Source: an uncultured Alteromonadales bacterium (lineage in GTDB: Bacteria; Pseudomonadota; Gammaproteobacteria; Pseudomonadales; Cellvibrionaceae). From it: a stretch of 45,102 nt of DNA. A model generated the notes under the pieces. The model ran no database searches. It saw only the letters and a list, made by a program, of their open reading frames with translations, and was not told where the DNA came from. Positions within the stretch are counted from its first letter, which is position 1. Every line of letters starts with the position of its first letter. This document shows, piece after piece, positions 1 through 11,684 of this stretch. Location of the stretch: NCBI GenBank assembly GCA_937864365.1, contig CALMJT010000083.1, positions 1 to 45,102 of the forward strand, written 5' to 3'. Made by a program: the position numbers and the translations under genes.

Positions 1-579
1 CGCCTGCGACCGGCCGACCCTAGCGCATCAAACGCACCCTTTACCGGAATCGATGAGCGCGCCGCAGCGCGGGAATTAGTCAGACATCTAATTGAATTTG
101 GTCATGAAAAAATCGCCATTATCAGCGGCGATCCAAGCCACGGTGCCGCCTATTTGCGCTTGCAGGGTTATGAAGACGCTATGGCCGAGGCGGGATTTTC
201 GCGCCCCGATACCTACCGACATCGCGGGATTTTTGACTTTCAATCCGGTAAAGACAGCTGCGAAAAATTGCTCGCATTACCCAACCCACCGACCGCCATA
301 TTCGCCTGTAACGACGCCATGGCCGCAGGCGCTATGCAATACGCGTTATCCCAAGGATTAACCCTACCCAACGATTTATCCATCGTTGGGTTTGACGACA
401 GCCCCACCGCCGAACGCCTGTGGCCGTCACTGACCACCGTTAGACTACCGGCCCGAGAAATCGCAAGAAACTGCGCCGACGCATTAATTGCAACAATACG
501 AAAACAAAAACCGGAAAAAATCTCGGGATTATGCCCGTACAAGATAATTCTTCGAAATTCCGTTGCACTGATAAAATAA
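1..579 (+). CDS. LacI-family transcriptional regulator, 5' truncated by window edge
   Basis: The open frame runs in from the left edge without a start, so only the last 192 residues of the sugar-binding-like effector domain are present; the N-terminal helix-turn-helix must lie outside. The visible part is typical of LacI/PurR C-termini: an EFGHEKIAIISG strand, the PTAIFACNDAMAAGAM helix start, and LSIVGFDDSP followed by a SLTTVRLP strand. Family knowledge says such proteins repress transport or catabolic genes until a ligand binds; the ligand cannot be told from here. The stop lies 19 bases before the methylglyoxal synthase start, so the two may be cotranscribed. Confidence 0.9.
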   Translation, partial: RLRPADPSASNAPFTGIDERAAARELVRHLIEFGHEKIAIISGDPSHGAAYLRLQGYEDAMAEAGFSRPDTYRHRGIFDFQSGKDSCEKLLALPNPPTAIFACNDAMAAGAMQYALSQGLTLPNDLSIVGFDDSPTAERLWPSLTTVRLPAREIARNCADALIATIRKQKPEKISGLCPYKIILRNSVALIK

Positions 580-598
580 ATAGACGAGCAGCCAAAAC

Positions 599-973
599 AT
601 GACCATTAAAACCATCGGCTTTGTAGCCCACGACGAAAAAAAACCGGAGTTAGTAAGTTGGGTCGAAAAAAATCAAAACCAATTAAAAGACCTTTCGATT
701 CTTTCAACAGGAACTACCGGTACTTTAATTCAAGAAAAATGTCCACAACTTAACGTAACACGCTTAAAAAGCGGCCCTCTTGGCGGCGATCAACAACTCG
801 GCGCAGCCATTTGTGAAGCTCGTTTAGACGCAATGGTATTTTTTATCGATCCTTTATCACCGCATCCCCACGACGTAGACGTAAAAGCGTTATTAAGATT
901 GGCCATTCTTTACAACGTGCCCTTTGCCTGCAACGTAGCAAGCGCCGACGCCTTAAAAAGCCTACTGACTTAA
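599..973 (+). CDS. mgsA: methylglyoxal synthase
   Basis: A 124-residue protein that should convert dihydroxyacetone phosphate to methylglyoxal and phosphate, a bypass that relieves sugar-phosphate stress. Family signatures are present: STGTTG at 36-41 (phosphate binding), KSGPLGGDQQLGA around 58-69 with the catalytic Asp at about 64, and DPLSPHPHDVDVKALLRL at 84-101 with the active-site His at about 91. It is somewhat shorter than the enterobacterial enzyme (about 150 residues) but contains the whole catalytic core. It follows the LacI-type regulator by 19 bases on the same strand, suggesting a shared transcript or regulation by that protein (inference). Confidence 0.93.
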   Translation: MTIKTIGFVAHDEKKPELVSWVEKNQNQLKDLSILSTGTTGTLIQEKCPQLNVTRLKSGPLGGDQQLGAAICEARLDAMVFFIDPLSPHPHDVDVKALLRLAILYNVPFACNVASADALKSLLT

Positions 974-1738
974 AAATCAAAAACTTTAACAAAAAAATAT
1001 TAAAATGATTTTTATCAACAAATTACCAGACAGATAACTACGCAAAAATAATCATAAAAAACAAATTAAAATACGCCTTTTTATTTTTCACCACATCATC
1101 AAAAAATTATTCAGAAACGCTTTTCGAATATCGCAGCCTAAGGCGGCTTTAATTTTCACATTCCTGATTCGTTGGAATACGGCCAATTTCTCGCTCACCC
1201 AGCGATTGGCCCGATTGAATTCAACCGGGCTCTCCCGCACTGTTCTCAATGCCTTTTTTAAGCCTTTTATTAATTTCTTTAAGGCGCGCATCAAGACGCT
1301 TTTCGGCATCAGAGAGAGCGTTATCTTTGTTAAAATTCATATTGGTCGAATTTCATTACACAATGTGATGGAGCTCGTGAAGGCTTTTTCCCTCAATGTG
1401 TACATAGTCATAACCACAAAGGTAGCTATGTAGCGATTCTCAGATAAATACATCATTCACAGTTTCAAAAATAAAGACCTATTCTTCGATACCTTTTGAT
1501 AGTTATTCATTTTTAGCAATCTATCAACACATACAAATAACCGAAAGCTATAGCAAGCATTAATCTAAATAATTCCCGCTAAATCGGTTAGATAGATAAG
1601 TAAATATCCCTCAATACAAAATTGAAATTTTATTCAAAAAATGGTATTAACTTAAATATGCTGATATAAATATGTATCAGCCCTATGAACTTTGATTTTA
1701 AAGAACTTCAAACTTATTAAAATTTAAGGTCAAATGAT
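974..1738. other. long intergenic stretch, possible gene remnants
   Basis: No convincing gene was found in these 765 bases. Around 1088-1345 the base composition is less AT-rich than its flanks. On the minus strand a 39-codon frame (1340 down to 1221) starts MNFNKDNALSDAEKRLDARL, followed in other frames by further short open stretches. This reads like a decayed small gene, but there is no ribosome site to support it. The last 350 bases are very AT-rich and lead into the AT-rich block that follows, so its promoter probably lies there. Confidence 0.4.
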
Positions 1739-2506
1739 ATGACAGAAATGAAGGTTTTTTCTATAAACTCTAAGTCTTATGCAAATTCAGGACTTAAAGA
1801 GCATTTTAAAATTACATGCCCTTTATTTTTGAGCATTGCTTTTTTTCTTGCAAATGGCATTATTATTTTTGCGGAGCATGAGAAATCAATATTAGGCTAC
1901 TTCTTCTCAAGCCCTATCGATCACTTATTATTACTTCTAGGTTTATTTCAAAGCACTCTTTTGCTGTCTATTTCTGTTTTCATATTAACTTATTCTTTAT
2001 TCGGATTTATTGTCGATGATTTATGGAAAATAACACCAACAATGTCACCAGCTGTACCAAGAATTTTCGCGATGTATATTGGGTCATTATCAGTTATTTT
2101 AATAATTTCCCACATTGAAGTGACCTTCTATAATTACGCAAGTGACCCCTCTAAGCCTAATAGATCACTCTACTACCAGATATCATACATATTAAGGAAC
2201 ATAATAATTCCCTTTGTTATTCTCCTACAAATCTATATTGATCTTTATATTCTAAAAGTACTAAGAAAATGTAGAAATATGTACGAAAAAACATATTCAG
2301 CTTACGCGTCAGGTATTAAATTATCAAGATTTCTGCTAAGTGCAAATTGTATAATTACACTCATAGCGATTTTGTTCTCATTTGACAACGACACCACCGA
2401 AGACAGAGCGCTTATAATTGCATTAATCGCCGCGCTAGTTTCGGCAGCTTGTGAAATAGCTATAATAAATAAAATATCAAGAAATTCAAAACTAGATAGC
2501 ATCTAG
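1739..2506 (+). CDS. polytopic membrane protein, unknown function
   Basis: A 255-residue protein with about six hydrophobic spans (roughly 26-46, 63-92, 110-130, 148-172, 196-212 and 222-242) and short polar connections, so it is probably an inner-membrane protein. I do not recognise a family. It is the first gene of an AT-rich block and is followed after 18 bases by an SMC/ABC-like ATPase and then by another membrane protein, all on the plus strand. The context suggests a cotranscribed three-gene unit. The codon and base composition is clearly more AT-rich than the downstream fatty-acid genes, a sign of acquisition. A role in defence or envelope sensing is possible but not shown. Confidence 0.7.
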   Translation: MTEMKVFSINSKSYANSGLKEHFKITCPLFLSIAFFLANGIIIFAEHEKSILGYFFSSPIDHLLLLLGLFQSTLLLSISVFILTYSLFGFIVDDLWKITPTMSPAVPRIFAMYIGSLSVILIISHIEVTFYNYASDPSKPNRSLYYQISYILRNIIIPFVILLQIYIDLYILKVLRKCRNMYEKTYSAYASGIKLSRFLLSANCIITLIAILFSFDNDTTEDRALIIALIAALVSAACEIAIINKISRNSKLDSI

Positions 2507-2524
2507 CATACAGGTTAAAAATAT

Positions 2525-3976
2525 ATGTATATAAAAAGGCTTAGAACTAAGCATTTCTCCCCATTTAGAGATAGAGGAGTAACACTAGATATTACGCCAG
2601 CTAAAACAATAAATATTCTTCGTGGAGAAAATGGCGCGGGGAAAACGTCAATTGCGGAAATAATTTCATTAATAGGTCACGTCTGTTGTATACCTGATAA
2701 AAACATAAATGTATTGGATGAATCAGAAACTCTTGAAAATTTTTTTGATTCAACACATAACGGTTCACAAAAAATATCTAAAGCCTTTTTTACTGTAGAA
2801 TTAAATGACGTCGAGATAAATTATCTATCAGACGCAAAATCATCTGGCAAAATTATTTTTCAAAACTTAAAAAATGAAATATCATTTATACTTTATAGTA
2901 AATTTGAGCTTGTAAAAGATATCATTGGAGATGACATTTCTATTTCAGAGAGATTATTAATTGCAGTTAAACATAAAAATGATGCTGATGCATTGATACT
3001 TATTAACAGCTTTAATCGCCCACAACAGGCACCCAATGAAGACATATTTTACTCAGAAAAATGCCGCGATGATTTTCTAGAACACCTAGCGTCTAGTGTC
3101 AGAGATGTTGACCTTCGATCCCAAATTAAATCTTTAATTAACAATCAAACGTCTTATTCGCAGACAGAACGAATAGGGTATTTGAAAAAAAACTGTCTCA
3201 ACGGTATCAAGTGGTCTAACATTTCGAGAATTCCGGGATTAGTGACGTATATAAATACAGATTTGTATGAACGAGGTATAGGTTGTGACTTACGTGAAAG
3301 CCCCAAAAACCTTTCCTCCGAGCTATCTGAGGTTATCGATGACAGATTTCATTTATTTTTGCCTACGATAAACCCTCTTGAAAAGACCCTGATATTTAAA
3401 GATGAGATAAACAAATACTGGAAGGAAATTATTGCAAATGATTCCATCATAGAAACAATCTCACTAGAAGAATCAGCCTCAAAAGGTATTCGAGGTAAAA
3501 TTATAATTAAACATACTGGAAAAAATAATAATGGTAGAGTCCGAGAGTTCTTAAGCTCCGGGGAAAATCAGGTATTATTTTTTCTTATTATGCTAGTATC
3601 GCTATCTGCAAAAGATTCAATAATTATTGCAGACGAACCAGAATTACATTTAGGTTTTGAAATCAAAAGAAATTTTTTTGACTGGCTCATAAATTTCTGC
3701 ATTACCAATAATAATCAAATATTTATCGTGACTCATGAATCATTGACATTGAAATATAATTTGGAAAATACAGCGAATTCTGATACGAATTTATTTTACC
3801 TTAGTCTCTCAAATGATGAGAAAAGTTTATTCGTCGGTTATGAAGCTTTTAAAAAAATCGGCATTTCTTCAAGGTCTGATTTAGAATTTATTAGAGGACA
3901 ATTATCTGAGCCTTACACAGAGCTAGCTTCACTAAAACCATTAGAATTTATAAAAAGTTTAATATCTTTAAAATGA
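2525..3976 (+). CDS. AAA / ABC-type ATPase (AAA_21-like)
   Basis: A 483-residue soluble protein with a complete ABC/SMC-like nucleotide-binding site: Walker A GENGAGKTS at 34-42, signature LSSGENQ at 343-349, Walker B SIIIADEPELHL from 365, and an H-loop VTHES at 402-406. The N-terminal lead YIKRLRTKHFSPFRD is typical of RecF/OLD-like ATPases (AAA_21/AAA_23 class). The about 300 residues between Walker A and signature show no coiled-coil Zn hook, so it is not a Rad50. No TOPRIM or HNH domain is attached. Such ATPases often power anti-phage systems with a separate effector; here the partners are two membrane proteins. The stop overlaps the next start by four bases (ATGA), indicating coupled translation. 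Confidence 0.85.
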   Translation: MYIKRLRTKHFSPFRDRGVTLDITPAKTINILRGENGAGKTSIAEIISLIGHVCCIPDKNINVLDESETLENFFDSTHNGSQKISKAFFTVELNDVEINYLSDAKSSGKIIFQNLKNEISFILYSKFELVKDIIGDDISISERLLIAVKHKNDADALILINSFNRPQQAPNEDIFYSEKCRDDFLEHLASSVRDVDLRSQIKSLINNQTSYSQTERIGYLKKNCLNGIKWSNISRIPGLVTYINTDLYERGIGCDLRESPKNLSSELSEVIDDRFHLFLPTINPLEKTLIFKDEINKYWKEIIANDSIIETISLEESASKGIRGKIIIKHTGKNNNGRVREFLSSGENQVLFFLIMLVSLSAKDSIIIADEPELHLGFEIKRNFFDWLINFCITNNNQIFIVTHESLTLKYNLENTANSDTNLFYLSLSNDEKSLFVGYEAFKKIGISSRSDLEFIRGQLSEPYTELASLKPLEFIKSLISLK

Positions 3977-4683
3977 GCGACTTAATCACCTACATATTTT
4001 CATGTGTAGCTATGGGCTTGGGAATAGGCATGGATGTAGTTGTTGCCACTATAGCTAGATGGCCTAGTTTGAAGGACTACAAAGATAAGAGTTTTTGGAT
4101 AAAAGGAGTTACCCTAACACATGCATTTTTCCCAATGATTGGTTATTTTGTGTTCATTGCTTTATTTTCGAAATTCCCCCCATTAAAACCATTACTCGGT
4201 GTGACTGGTTTTTCTCTCATCGCATACTTTTTAGTTACAGCTGTTAAAAGTTGGTTATCTAACACACATGACAACTATCAAATAACGTTAGGAGCTATCA
4301 TAGCGGTTAGCTTAGACGCTCTTTATTCTGGCCCCGGAAAATCTGCACAGGCAATTAGCTGGACTTCTCATGAGATTGTAATTTCTTTTTTTATCAGTGC
4401 ATTTACCGTTACTCTATTAGCTTTAACCACGCTATTATCTCTTTCTTATATCAATTCTAAGATACTAAAACGTCAAGCTTCTATAATTACAACTTTACAA
4501 TTTACGGAATTTACGGTCATTTCTTATTTCGGGTATCTGTCATTACTTAGGCTAACCTTTGACGTTAGTTCAATGTTCTTATCTGTTATATTTAGTTTGG
4601 CAACCTCTGTCGTCGTTTTCTTTTTCATAGCAAAAAAATTGCTCAGCATAAATAGTATTGGTAATAAAGGAACTTTTGACTAA
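3973..4683 (+). CDS. MntP-like membrane protein
   Basis: A 236-residue protein with about six hydrophobic spans. Two internal segments resemble each other and the MntP/DUF204 manganese exporter repeats: GLGIGMDVVVATIARW near 16-31 and AIIAVSLDALYSGPGKSAQ near 107-125, each with an acidic residue after Met/Leu in a membrane helix. This supports a distant relation to the LysE/MntP transporter superfamily, but the match is by eye. The start codon overlaps the ATPase stop (ATGA), so it is almost certainly translated with it. As a solitary MntP it would export Mn(II); coupled to an SMC-like ATPase and another membrane protein it may instead be an effector channel (inference). Confidence 0.7.
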   Translation: MSDLITYIFSCVAMGLGIGMDVVVATIARWPSLKDYKDKSFWIKGVTLTHAFFPMIGYFVFIALFSKFPPLKPLLGVTGFSLIAYFLVTAVKSWLSNTHDNYQITLGAIIAVSLDALYSGPGKSAQAISWTSHEIVISFFISAFTVTLLALTTLLSLSYINSKILKRQASIITTLQFTEFTVISYFGYLSLLRLTFDVSSMFLSVIFSLATSVVVFFFIAKKLLSINSIGNKGTFD

Positions 4684-4684
4684 T

Positions 4685-4733
4685 TAACATCTGGCTTAAT
4701 GTACTAGTTCTTGTGCTAGTTAATCAGAGTTCC
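4685..4733. repeat. partial copy of the CTCTGATTAA palindromic repeat
   Basis: Immediately after the stop of the membrane protein gene, the right part GTTAATCAGAGTTCCT matches the outer end of the repeat family seen at six other places in the window. The left part is not a good complement, so this is a degraded copy or solo end. It sits between convergent genes. Confidence 0.45.
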
Positions 4734-4765
4734 TCACAACATTAGCCCCGTATGTAATAATGTTT

Positions 4766-5143
4766 CTATTTCATTTCCGCAAACTGATTGTTCAAGTAAG
4801 CAATAATACTTTTTGATTCATACATCCACTCTTCTTTGCCGTCTTCGTGTTGTATGTGTAAACACGGTACTTGGATTTTTCCGCCACCGTTGAGTAATGA
4901 TTCGCGATGTGGTGATCCGTTAGTGACGCTTCGGGTTTCTATGGGTAGGTTTAATTTGTACATAGCGCGGCGTGTTTTTACGCAGAACGGGCAGCCCAAA
5001 AAGTGATAGAGCTTCATGTTTTTGGTGGCTTCGTTTACTTGGTTTTGGCCTTCTGCTGAGCGCTTAACTCTGCTCCAACGGGTAAGTAAATCCAGTCCAA
5101 CTACCACCGCACCGGTGGCGTTACGTAGTACTTTTACGATCAT
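4766..5143 (-). CDS. glutaredoxin-like protein with N-terminal extension
   Basis: A 125-residue protein. Residues 43-125 form a glutaredoxin/GST-N fold: KLYHFLGCPFCVKTRRAMY with the redox pair C51-P-F-C54, the cis-Pro strand IQVPCLHI, and ESKSIIAYLN near the end for glutathione binding. It should reduce disulfides or mixed glutathione disulfides. The first 42 residues are an extension (VLRNATGAVVVGLDLLTRW) with one hydrophobic stretch that could be a membrane anchor; this is known in related proteobacterial glutaredoxins. It stands alone between the AT-rich block and two small genes. The inner Met43 would give a minimal glutaredoxin, but the longer start lets the anchor be made. Confidence 0.88.
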   Translation of the reverse strand: MIVKVLRNATGAVVVGLDLLTRWSRVKRSAEGQNQVNEATKNMKLYHFLGCPFCVKTRRAMYKLNLPIETRSVTNGSPHRESLLNGGGKIQVPCLHIQHEDGKEEWMYESKSIIAYLNNQFAEMK

Positions 5144-5331
5144 TGTGTTCCCTGCCTAAGCTTTAAATGCGACTATTTTACCGCCACTTTAGGTTAAAAG
5201 GCAGGGTTGACTTTCTGTTAGTCTTACATTTATTTGTCTGCGAGATTAGACGATTGCTAAAAATCCCACCTGAGTTTGTGAAATAGAGATTTTATTCTCA
5301 TTAATAGAGAAATTTATCTACTTCACTTTTT

Positions 5332-5360
5332 TTGACACCTAAATTTATAGATCCAATATT
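5332..5360 (+). promoter_or_regulatory. candidate sigma70 promoter for the two small genes
   Basis: TTGACA at 5332-5337, a 17-base spacer, then AATATT at 5355-5360. The -35 is perfect and the -10 is weak. It lies about 70 bases before the first small open frame on the same strand. Confidence 0.35.
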
Positions 5361-5428
5361 TTATTCGACTCAGAATAATTGCTTTATTGCGGAAGTGTAT
5401 CTAAATCTTTGAGCATTAGAGATTTATC

Positions 5429-5605
5429 ATGAAAAAGAAATCAGACGAGATTAAATCTGCTATCGATCGACTCAAAAAGGCAAAAGTAAAAATTGACGCT
5501 AATCACAGTAAATCTAAAGCTAAAGAACCAAAGTCGCTTATTAGCGGCAAATTCGATGAGTTAGAGCTTAAACGCCAGCAAAAATATGGAGATGAGGATG
5601 ACTAA
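5429..5605 (+). CDS. small basic protein (58 aa), unknown
   Basis: An ATG-started 58-residue frame, highly charged: MKKKSDEIKSAIDRLKKAK at the start, a Lys/Ser-rich centre (NHSKSKAKEPKS) and an acidic end (KYGDEDD). There is no signal peptide or membrane span. A TTGACA promoter-like site lies about 70 bases upstream. It overlaps the next small gene by eight bases, and both share an RLKKA helix followed by a Lys/Ser-rich tail, so they look like relatives made by duplication. I do not recognise a family; a nucleic-acid-binding or ribosome-associated role is a guess from charge only. Confidence 0.5.
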   Translation: MKKKSDEIKSAIDRLKKAKVKIDANHSKSKAKEPKSLISGKFDELELKRQQKYGDEDD

Positions 5606-5726
5606 ATTGGTAGAAACCCCAAATGTAGCGAAATCTGTAGAAGAGGCAAAAAGTAGATTAAAAAAAGCCGATTTAACAAAAATTCAGTCCAATACCAAAT
5701 CTGCAAAAAGTAAACGTGGTTACTAA
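5598..5726 (+). CDS. small basic protein (42 aa), unknown
   Basis: A 42-residue frame starting at an ATG inside the end of the previous small gene (ATGACTAA overlap), preceded by a GGAGATGAGG Shine-Dalgarno-like stretch. The product, with VEEAKSRLKKADLTKI followed by QSNTKSAKSKRGY, resembles the first 35 residues of its neighbour (RLKKA, then S/N/K-rich). The coupling and shared motif argue that both are real and function together. The function is unknown. Confidence 0.5.
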   Translation: MTKLVETPNVAKSVEEAKSRLKKADLTKIQSNTKSAKSKRGY

Positions 5727-5794
5727 ACTTACTTATCGCGTATTTAATACATTAGAAATTTTGTTGCGCAAGAGAAAAGTCTTAATTCTGTACA

Positions 5795-5840
5795 TAAAAT
5801 AAAAACTCCAGTTAAATCAATAGCGATTTAACTGGAGTTC
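5795..5840 (-). terminator. intrinsic terminator after fadA
   Basis: A perfect 15-base inverted repeat (5804-5818 with 5825-5839, loop AATAGC). Read on the minus strand it is followed by a T run. It lies 18 bases past the fadA stop. Confidence 0.88.
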
Positions 5841-5857
5841 GTGATTGAAGAGAACGA

Positions 5858-9194
<3,337 letters not shown>

Positions 9195-9321
9195 TGTTTG
9201 CCCCTTTTTAGTATGGGAACCCTGATGTTTATCAGAAGCTCTTGCGACACTGGTTGTTGCAGCGGAATTGTTAACGTCACCCGCGCAACACAAATTTGCA
9301 AAACTGCGCGTATGTGTTTAG

Positions 9322-9367
9322 CTCAGCCAATAAAAGCGTGGTTTTTTTTCGCTTTTACGGCTGAACA
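9322..9367. other. stem-loop between etfA and fadB
   Basis: An imperfect inverted repeat: CAGCCAATAAAAGCG against CGCTTTTACGGCTG around a T-rich loop. It lies between the etfA stop and the fadB start. It could be an attenuating or transcript-processing hairpin; there is no clear T tail after it on the minus strand. Confidence 0.4.
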
Positions 9368-9381
9368 ACATGGTTTGGCAA

Positions 9382-10311
9382 TTACAACTTGCTTTCTAAC
9401 TCTGGAATAACTTCAAACAAATCCGCCACCAAGCCGTAATCGGCTACCTGAAAAATCGGTGCTTCTTCGTCTTTGTTGATAGCGACAATAACTTTAGACT
9501 CTTTCATGCCCGCCAAATGCTGAATGGCGCCCGAAAGACCCACCGCAATGTATAAATCTGGCGCAACCATTTTGCCGGTTTGACCAACCTGCATATCGTT
9601 AGGTACAAAGCCCGCGTCAACGGCAGCGCGCGATGCACCTACTGCGGCGCCCATTTTGTCGGCCAATTTATACAGTAGCTCAAAGTTTTCGCCGCTGCCC
9701 ATGCCACGACCGCCCGATACCACAATGCTGGCTGCGGTTAATTCTGGACGCTCGCTAACGGTTAATTGCTCACCCACAAACTTAGAGATTCCGGCATCAC
9801 AACTCTCACCCACTGACACCACTTCCGCACTGCCACCTGTGGCACAACGATCAAATGCGGTCGCGCGTACAGTCATGACTTTTACGGCGTCTTCTGATTT
9901 TACGGTGGCGATAGCATTGCCCGCGTAGATTGGTCTTTTGAAGGTATCTGGCGCAACGACGGCGATCACTTCGGAGATTTGGTTCACATCTAACAATGCC
10001 GCAACACGTGGTAAAAAGTTTTTACCGGTGGTGGTGGCGCTGGCCAAAATGTGGGAATAATCACCGGCAAGGCTCACCACAAGCTGACCTAGGTTTTCGG
10101 CCAATTGATGCTCATAGACGCTGTTATCGGCCAACAATACTTTGCTGACACCAGCCAGCTGAGAAGCAGCGTCGGCAACGGCTTGGCATTGGCTGCCTGC
10201 CACCAACACATGAACATCGCCGCCGATTTCTGTGGCTGCGGTAACGGTGCTTAAGGTTGCGGATTTAAGTTCGTTGTTATCGTGTTCTGCGATTACTAAA
10301 GTTGTCATCAT
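9382..10311 (-). CDS. etfA: electron transfer flavoprotein alpha subunit
   Basis: A 309-residue ETF alpha chain. The C-terminal FAD-binding domain is clear: [58 protein letters not shown], then [20 protein letters not shown]. It takes electrons from acyl-CoA dehydrogenases and passes them to ETF-quinone oxidoreductase. The frame starts [10 protein letters not shown]; either Met may be used. It follows etfB by eight bases, so the pair is one transcription unit, probably read on into fadBA. Confidence 0.96.
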   Translation of the reverse strand: MMTTLVIAEHDNNELKSATLSTVTAATEIGGDVHVLVAGSQCQAVADAASQLAGVSKVLLADNSVYEHQLAENLGQLVVSLAGDYSHILASATTTGKNFLPRVAALLDVNQISEVIAVVAPDTFKRPIYAGNAIATVKSEDAVKVMTVRATAFDRCATGGSAEVVSVGESCDAGISKFVGEQLTVSERPELTAASIVVSGGRGMGSGENFELLYKLADKMGAAVGASRAAVDAGFVPNDMQVGQTGKMVAPDLYIAVGLSGAIQHLAGMKESKVIVAINKDEEAPIFQVADYGLVADLFEVIPELESKL

Positions 10312-10319
10312 CGCTCCCC

Positions 10320-11069
10320 TTAAATCACTTTGGCTTCGTTACGAAGCTTATCGATTAACTCATCTACCGACGCCACTTTAATACCCGCTTGGCGAGTGGC
10401 TGGTAATTCAACGCTCACAAGGCTTAGTTTGCTGGCCACGGTGACACCGTAATCAGCAGGTGCTTTAACCTCTAGGGGTTTACGCTTGGCCTTCATAATA
10501 TCGGGCAGTTTTGCGTAACGCGGTTCGTTCAGTCGTAAATCGGTAGTAACAATGGCGGGCATATCCAAAGCAACGGTTTGTAAGCCGCCATCGATTTCGC
10601 GGGTTACTATGACTTGCTCGCCTTCAACCTTCACTTCTGAAGCAAAGGTACCCTGCGGGCGATTCAACAGCGCCGCCAACATTTGGCCGGTTTGGTTGTT
10701 ATCCGAATCGATGGCTTGTTTACCTAAAATCACCAAACCCGGTTGTTCTTGCTCAACCACCTTGGCTAAAAGCTTGGCGACCGACAGCGAATCTGGGCCG
10801 TCTTCGGCATCAATACGAATACCGCGATCAGCACCTAAGGCCATCGCAGCACGAATTTGTTCTTCACAGGATTTGCTGCCAACAGACACCACCACTACCT
10901 CTGAAGCCACACCGCTTTCTTTCAAACGCACAGCTTCTTCAACAGCGATCTCACAGAAGGGATTCATCGCCATTTTGACATTGGCGAGATCAACATCGGA
11001 ATTATCCGCCTTGACGCGTACCTTCACGTTATAGTCAATCACACGCTTAATCGCGACCAGTACTTTCAT
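10320..11069 (-). CDS. etfB: electron transfer flavoprotein beta subunit
   Basis: A 249-residue ETF beta chain, partner of etfA. Signatures: [35 protein letters not shown], the AMP-binding loop [28 protein letters not shown], and the [21 protein letters not shown] recognition-loop region that docks onto dehydrogenases. It is the first gene of the etfB-etfA-fadB-fadA minus-strand cluster; a 16-base palindrome lies about 60 bases upstream, next to a possible promoter. Confidence 0.96.
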   Translation of the reverse strand: MKVLVAIKRVIDYNVKVRVKADNSDVDLANVKMAMNPFCEIAVEEAVRLKESGVASEVVVVSVGSKSCEEQIRAAMALGADRGIRIDAEDGPDSLSVAKLLAKVVEQEQPGLVILGKQAIDSDNNQTGQMLAALLNRPQGTFASEVKVEGEQVIVTREIDGGLQTVALDMPAIVTTDLRLNEPRYAKLPDIMKAKRKPLEVKAPADYGVTVASKLSLVSVELPATRQAGIKVASVDELIDKLRNEAKVI

Positions 11070-11121
11070 AACTGCCTCATTGTTCTTGTTATTCTAAACA
11101 CACACCCAAAACGGGTCTCTG

Positions 11122-11162
11122 GCTGTGTATAAATACTAGTATTTAGTCAGATTTCAACAATG
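11122..11162 (-). promoter_or_regulatory. candidate promoter and operator for etfBA
   Basis: A perfect 16-base palindrome TAAATACTAGTATTTA occupies 11130-11145. On the minus strand TTGAAA (just upstream) with a 16-base spacer to TATTTA forms a possible sigma70 promoter, so the palindrome overlaps the -10 region. This is the position expected for a repressor site; the regulator is unknown. Confidence 0.4.
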
Positions 11163-11439
11163 ACAAAATACAGCTGATTGACTAACAAAAACTATCAGAG
11201 ACGCTTTAAGGCTTATAAACAAAAGGCTTTAGAGAGTTTTTTGACCGACAAAAAGAGTCACAAAGCTCTATTCAATAGCCATTTAGCCCCTCAGCTTTCG
11301 ATAGCCATTCACCAAAAACCAACAAACTCGAACATTAATCAACAAAGCGTCACCCTTAATTTAGCGATAAATGATATAAAATACCGAAACACGTTGACGA
11401 TTAAACATCACACCAAATCGATAAAAGGAGTAACAATCA

Positions 11440-11646
11440 ATGAGTAAAGGCGCTATCGAACAAGCATTAGAAGCGTTTATCGCTGAAGCCAAAAAGACTG
11501 GTTTAGATATTGATGGTGTTGCAGTGAAAGCAAAAGCTGGAATTTTGGGTAACGATATATATTCATGGATATCGACAACTGAAAAGACTAAAGCAATAGA
11601 TGCACTAGAAAAAGCTGTCTCTGAAATAACCAAGTTAAATATTTAA
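11440..11646 (+). CDS. small protein (68 aa), unknown
   Basis: A 68-residue frame with a very good ribosome site (AAAGGAG, eight bases before ATG), beginning MSKGAIEQALEAFIAEAKK. It is mostly helical by composition, with a Gly-containing middle (KAKAGILGNDIYSWISTTEK) and no signal peptide or membrane span. It is the only plus-strand gene between etfB and the enoyl-CoA hydratase and is not obviously linked to either. I do not recognise a family. The longer TTG-started frame upstream (11178-11447) lacks a ribosome site and is not accepted. Confidence 0.55.
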   Translation: MSKGAIEQALEAFIAEAKKTGLDIDGVAVKAKAGILGNDIYSWISTTEKTKAIDALEKAVSEITKLNI

Positions 11647-11684
11647 TAAGCTTAGTCGCATCAACGTCATTTGGTACGCCGAAT

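Noticed and set aside
1088-1433. Two open frames on opposite strands in the 974-1738 gap
   Set aside because: They overlap one another, have no ribosome sites and no recognisable motifs; at best they are remnants of a decayed gene.
5150-5206. Inverted repeat CCCTGCCT / AGGCAGGG upstream of the glutaredoxin gene
   Set aside because: Only eight bases separated by more than 40; likely chance, and not at a typical operator spacing.
9195-9293. 33-codon N-terminal extension of fadB
   Set aside because: The ATG at 9194 has AAGGGG before it and gives the known FadB N-terminus; the extension shows no family similarity.
11178-11447. 89-codon frame before the small gene at 11440
   Set aside because: It has a TTG start with no ribosome site, and it runs through the promoter-like and ribosome-binding stretch of the better-supported gene at 11440.
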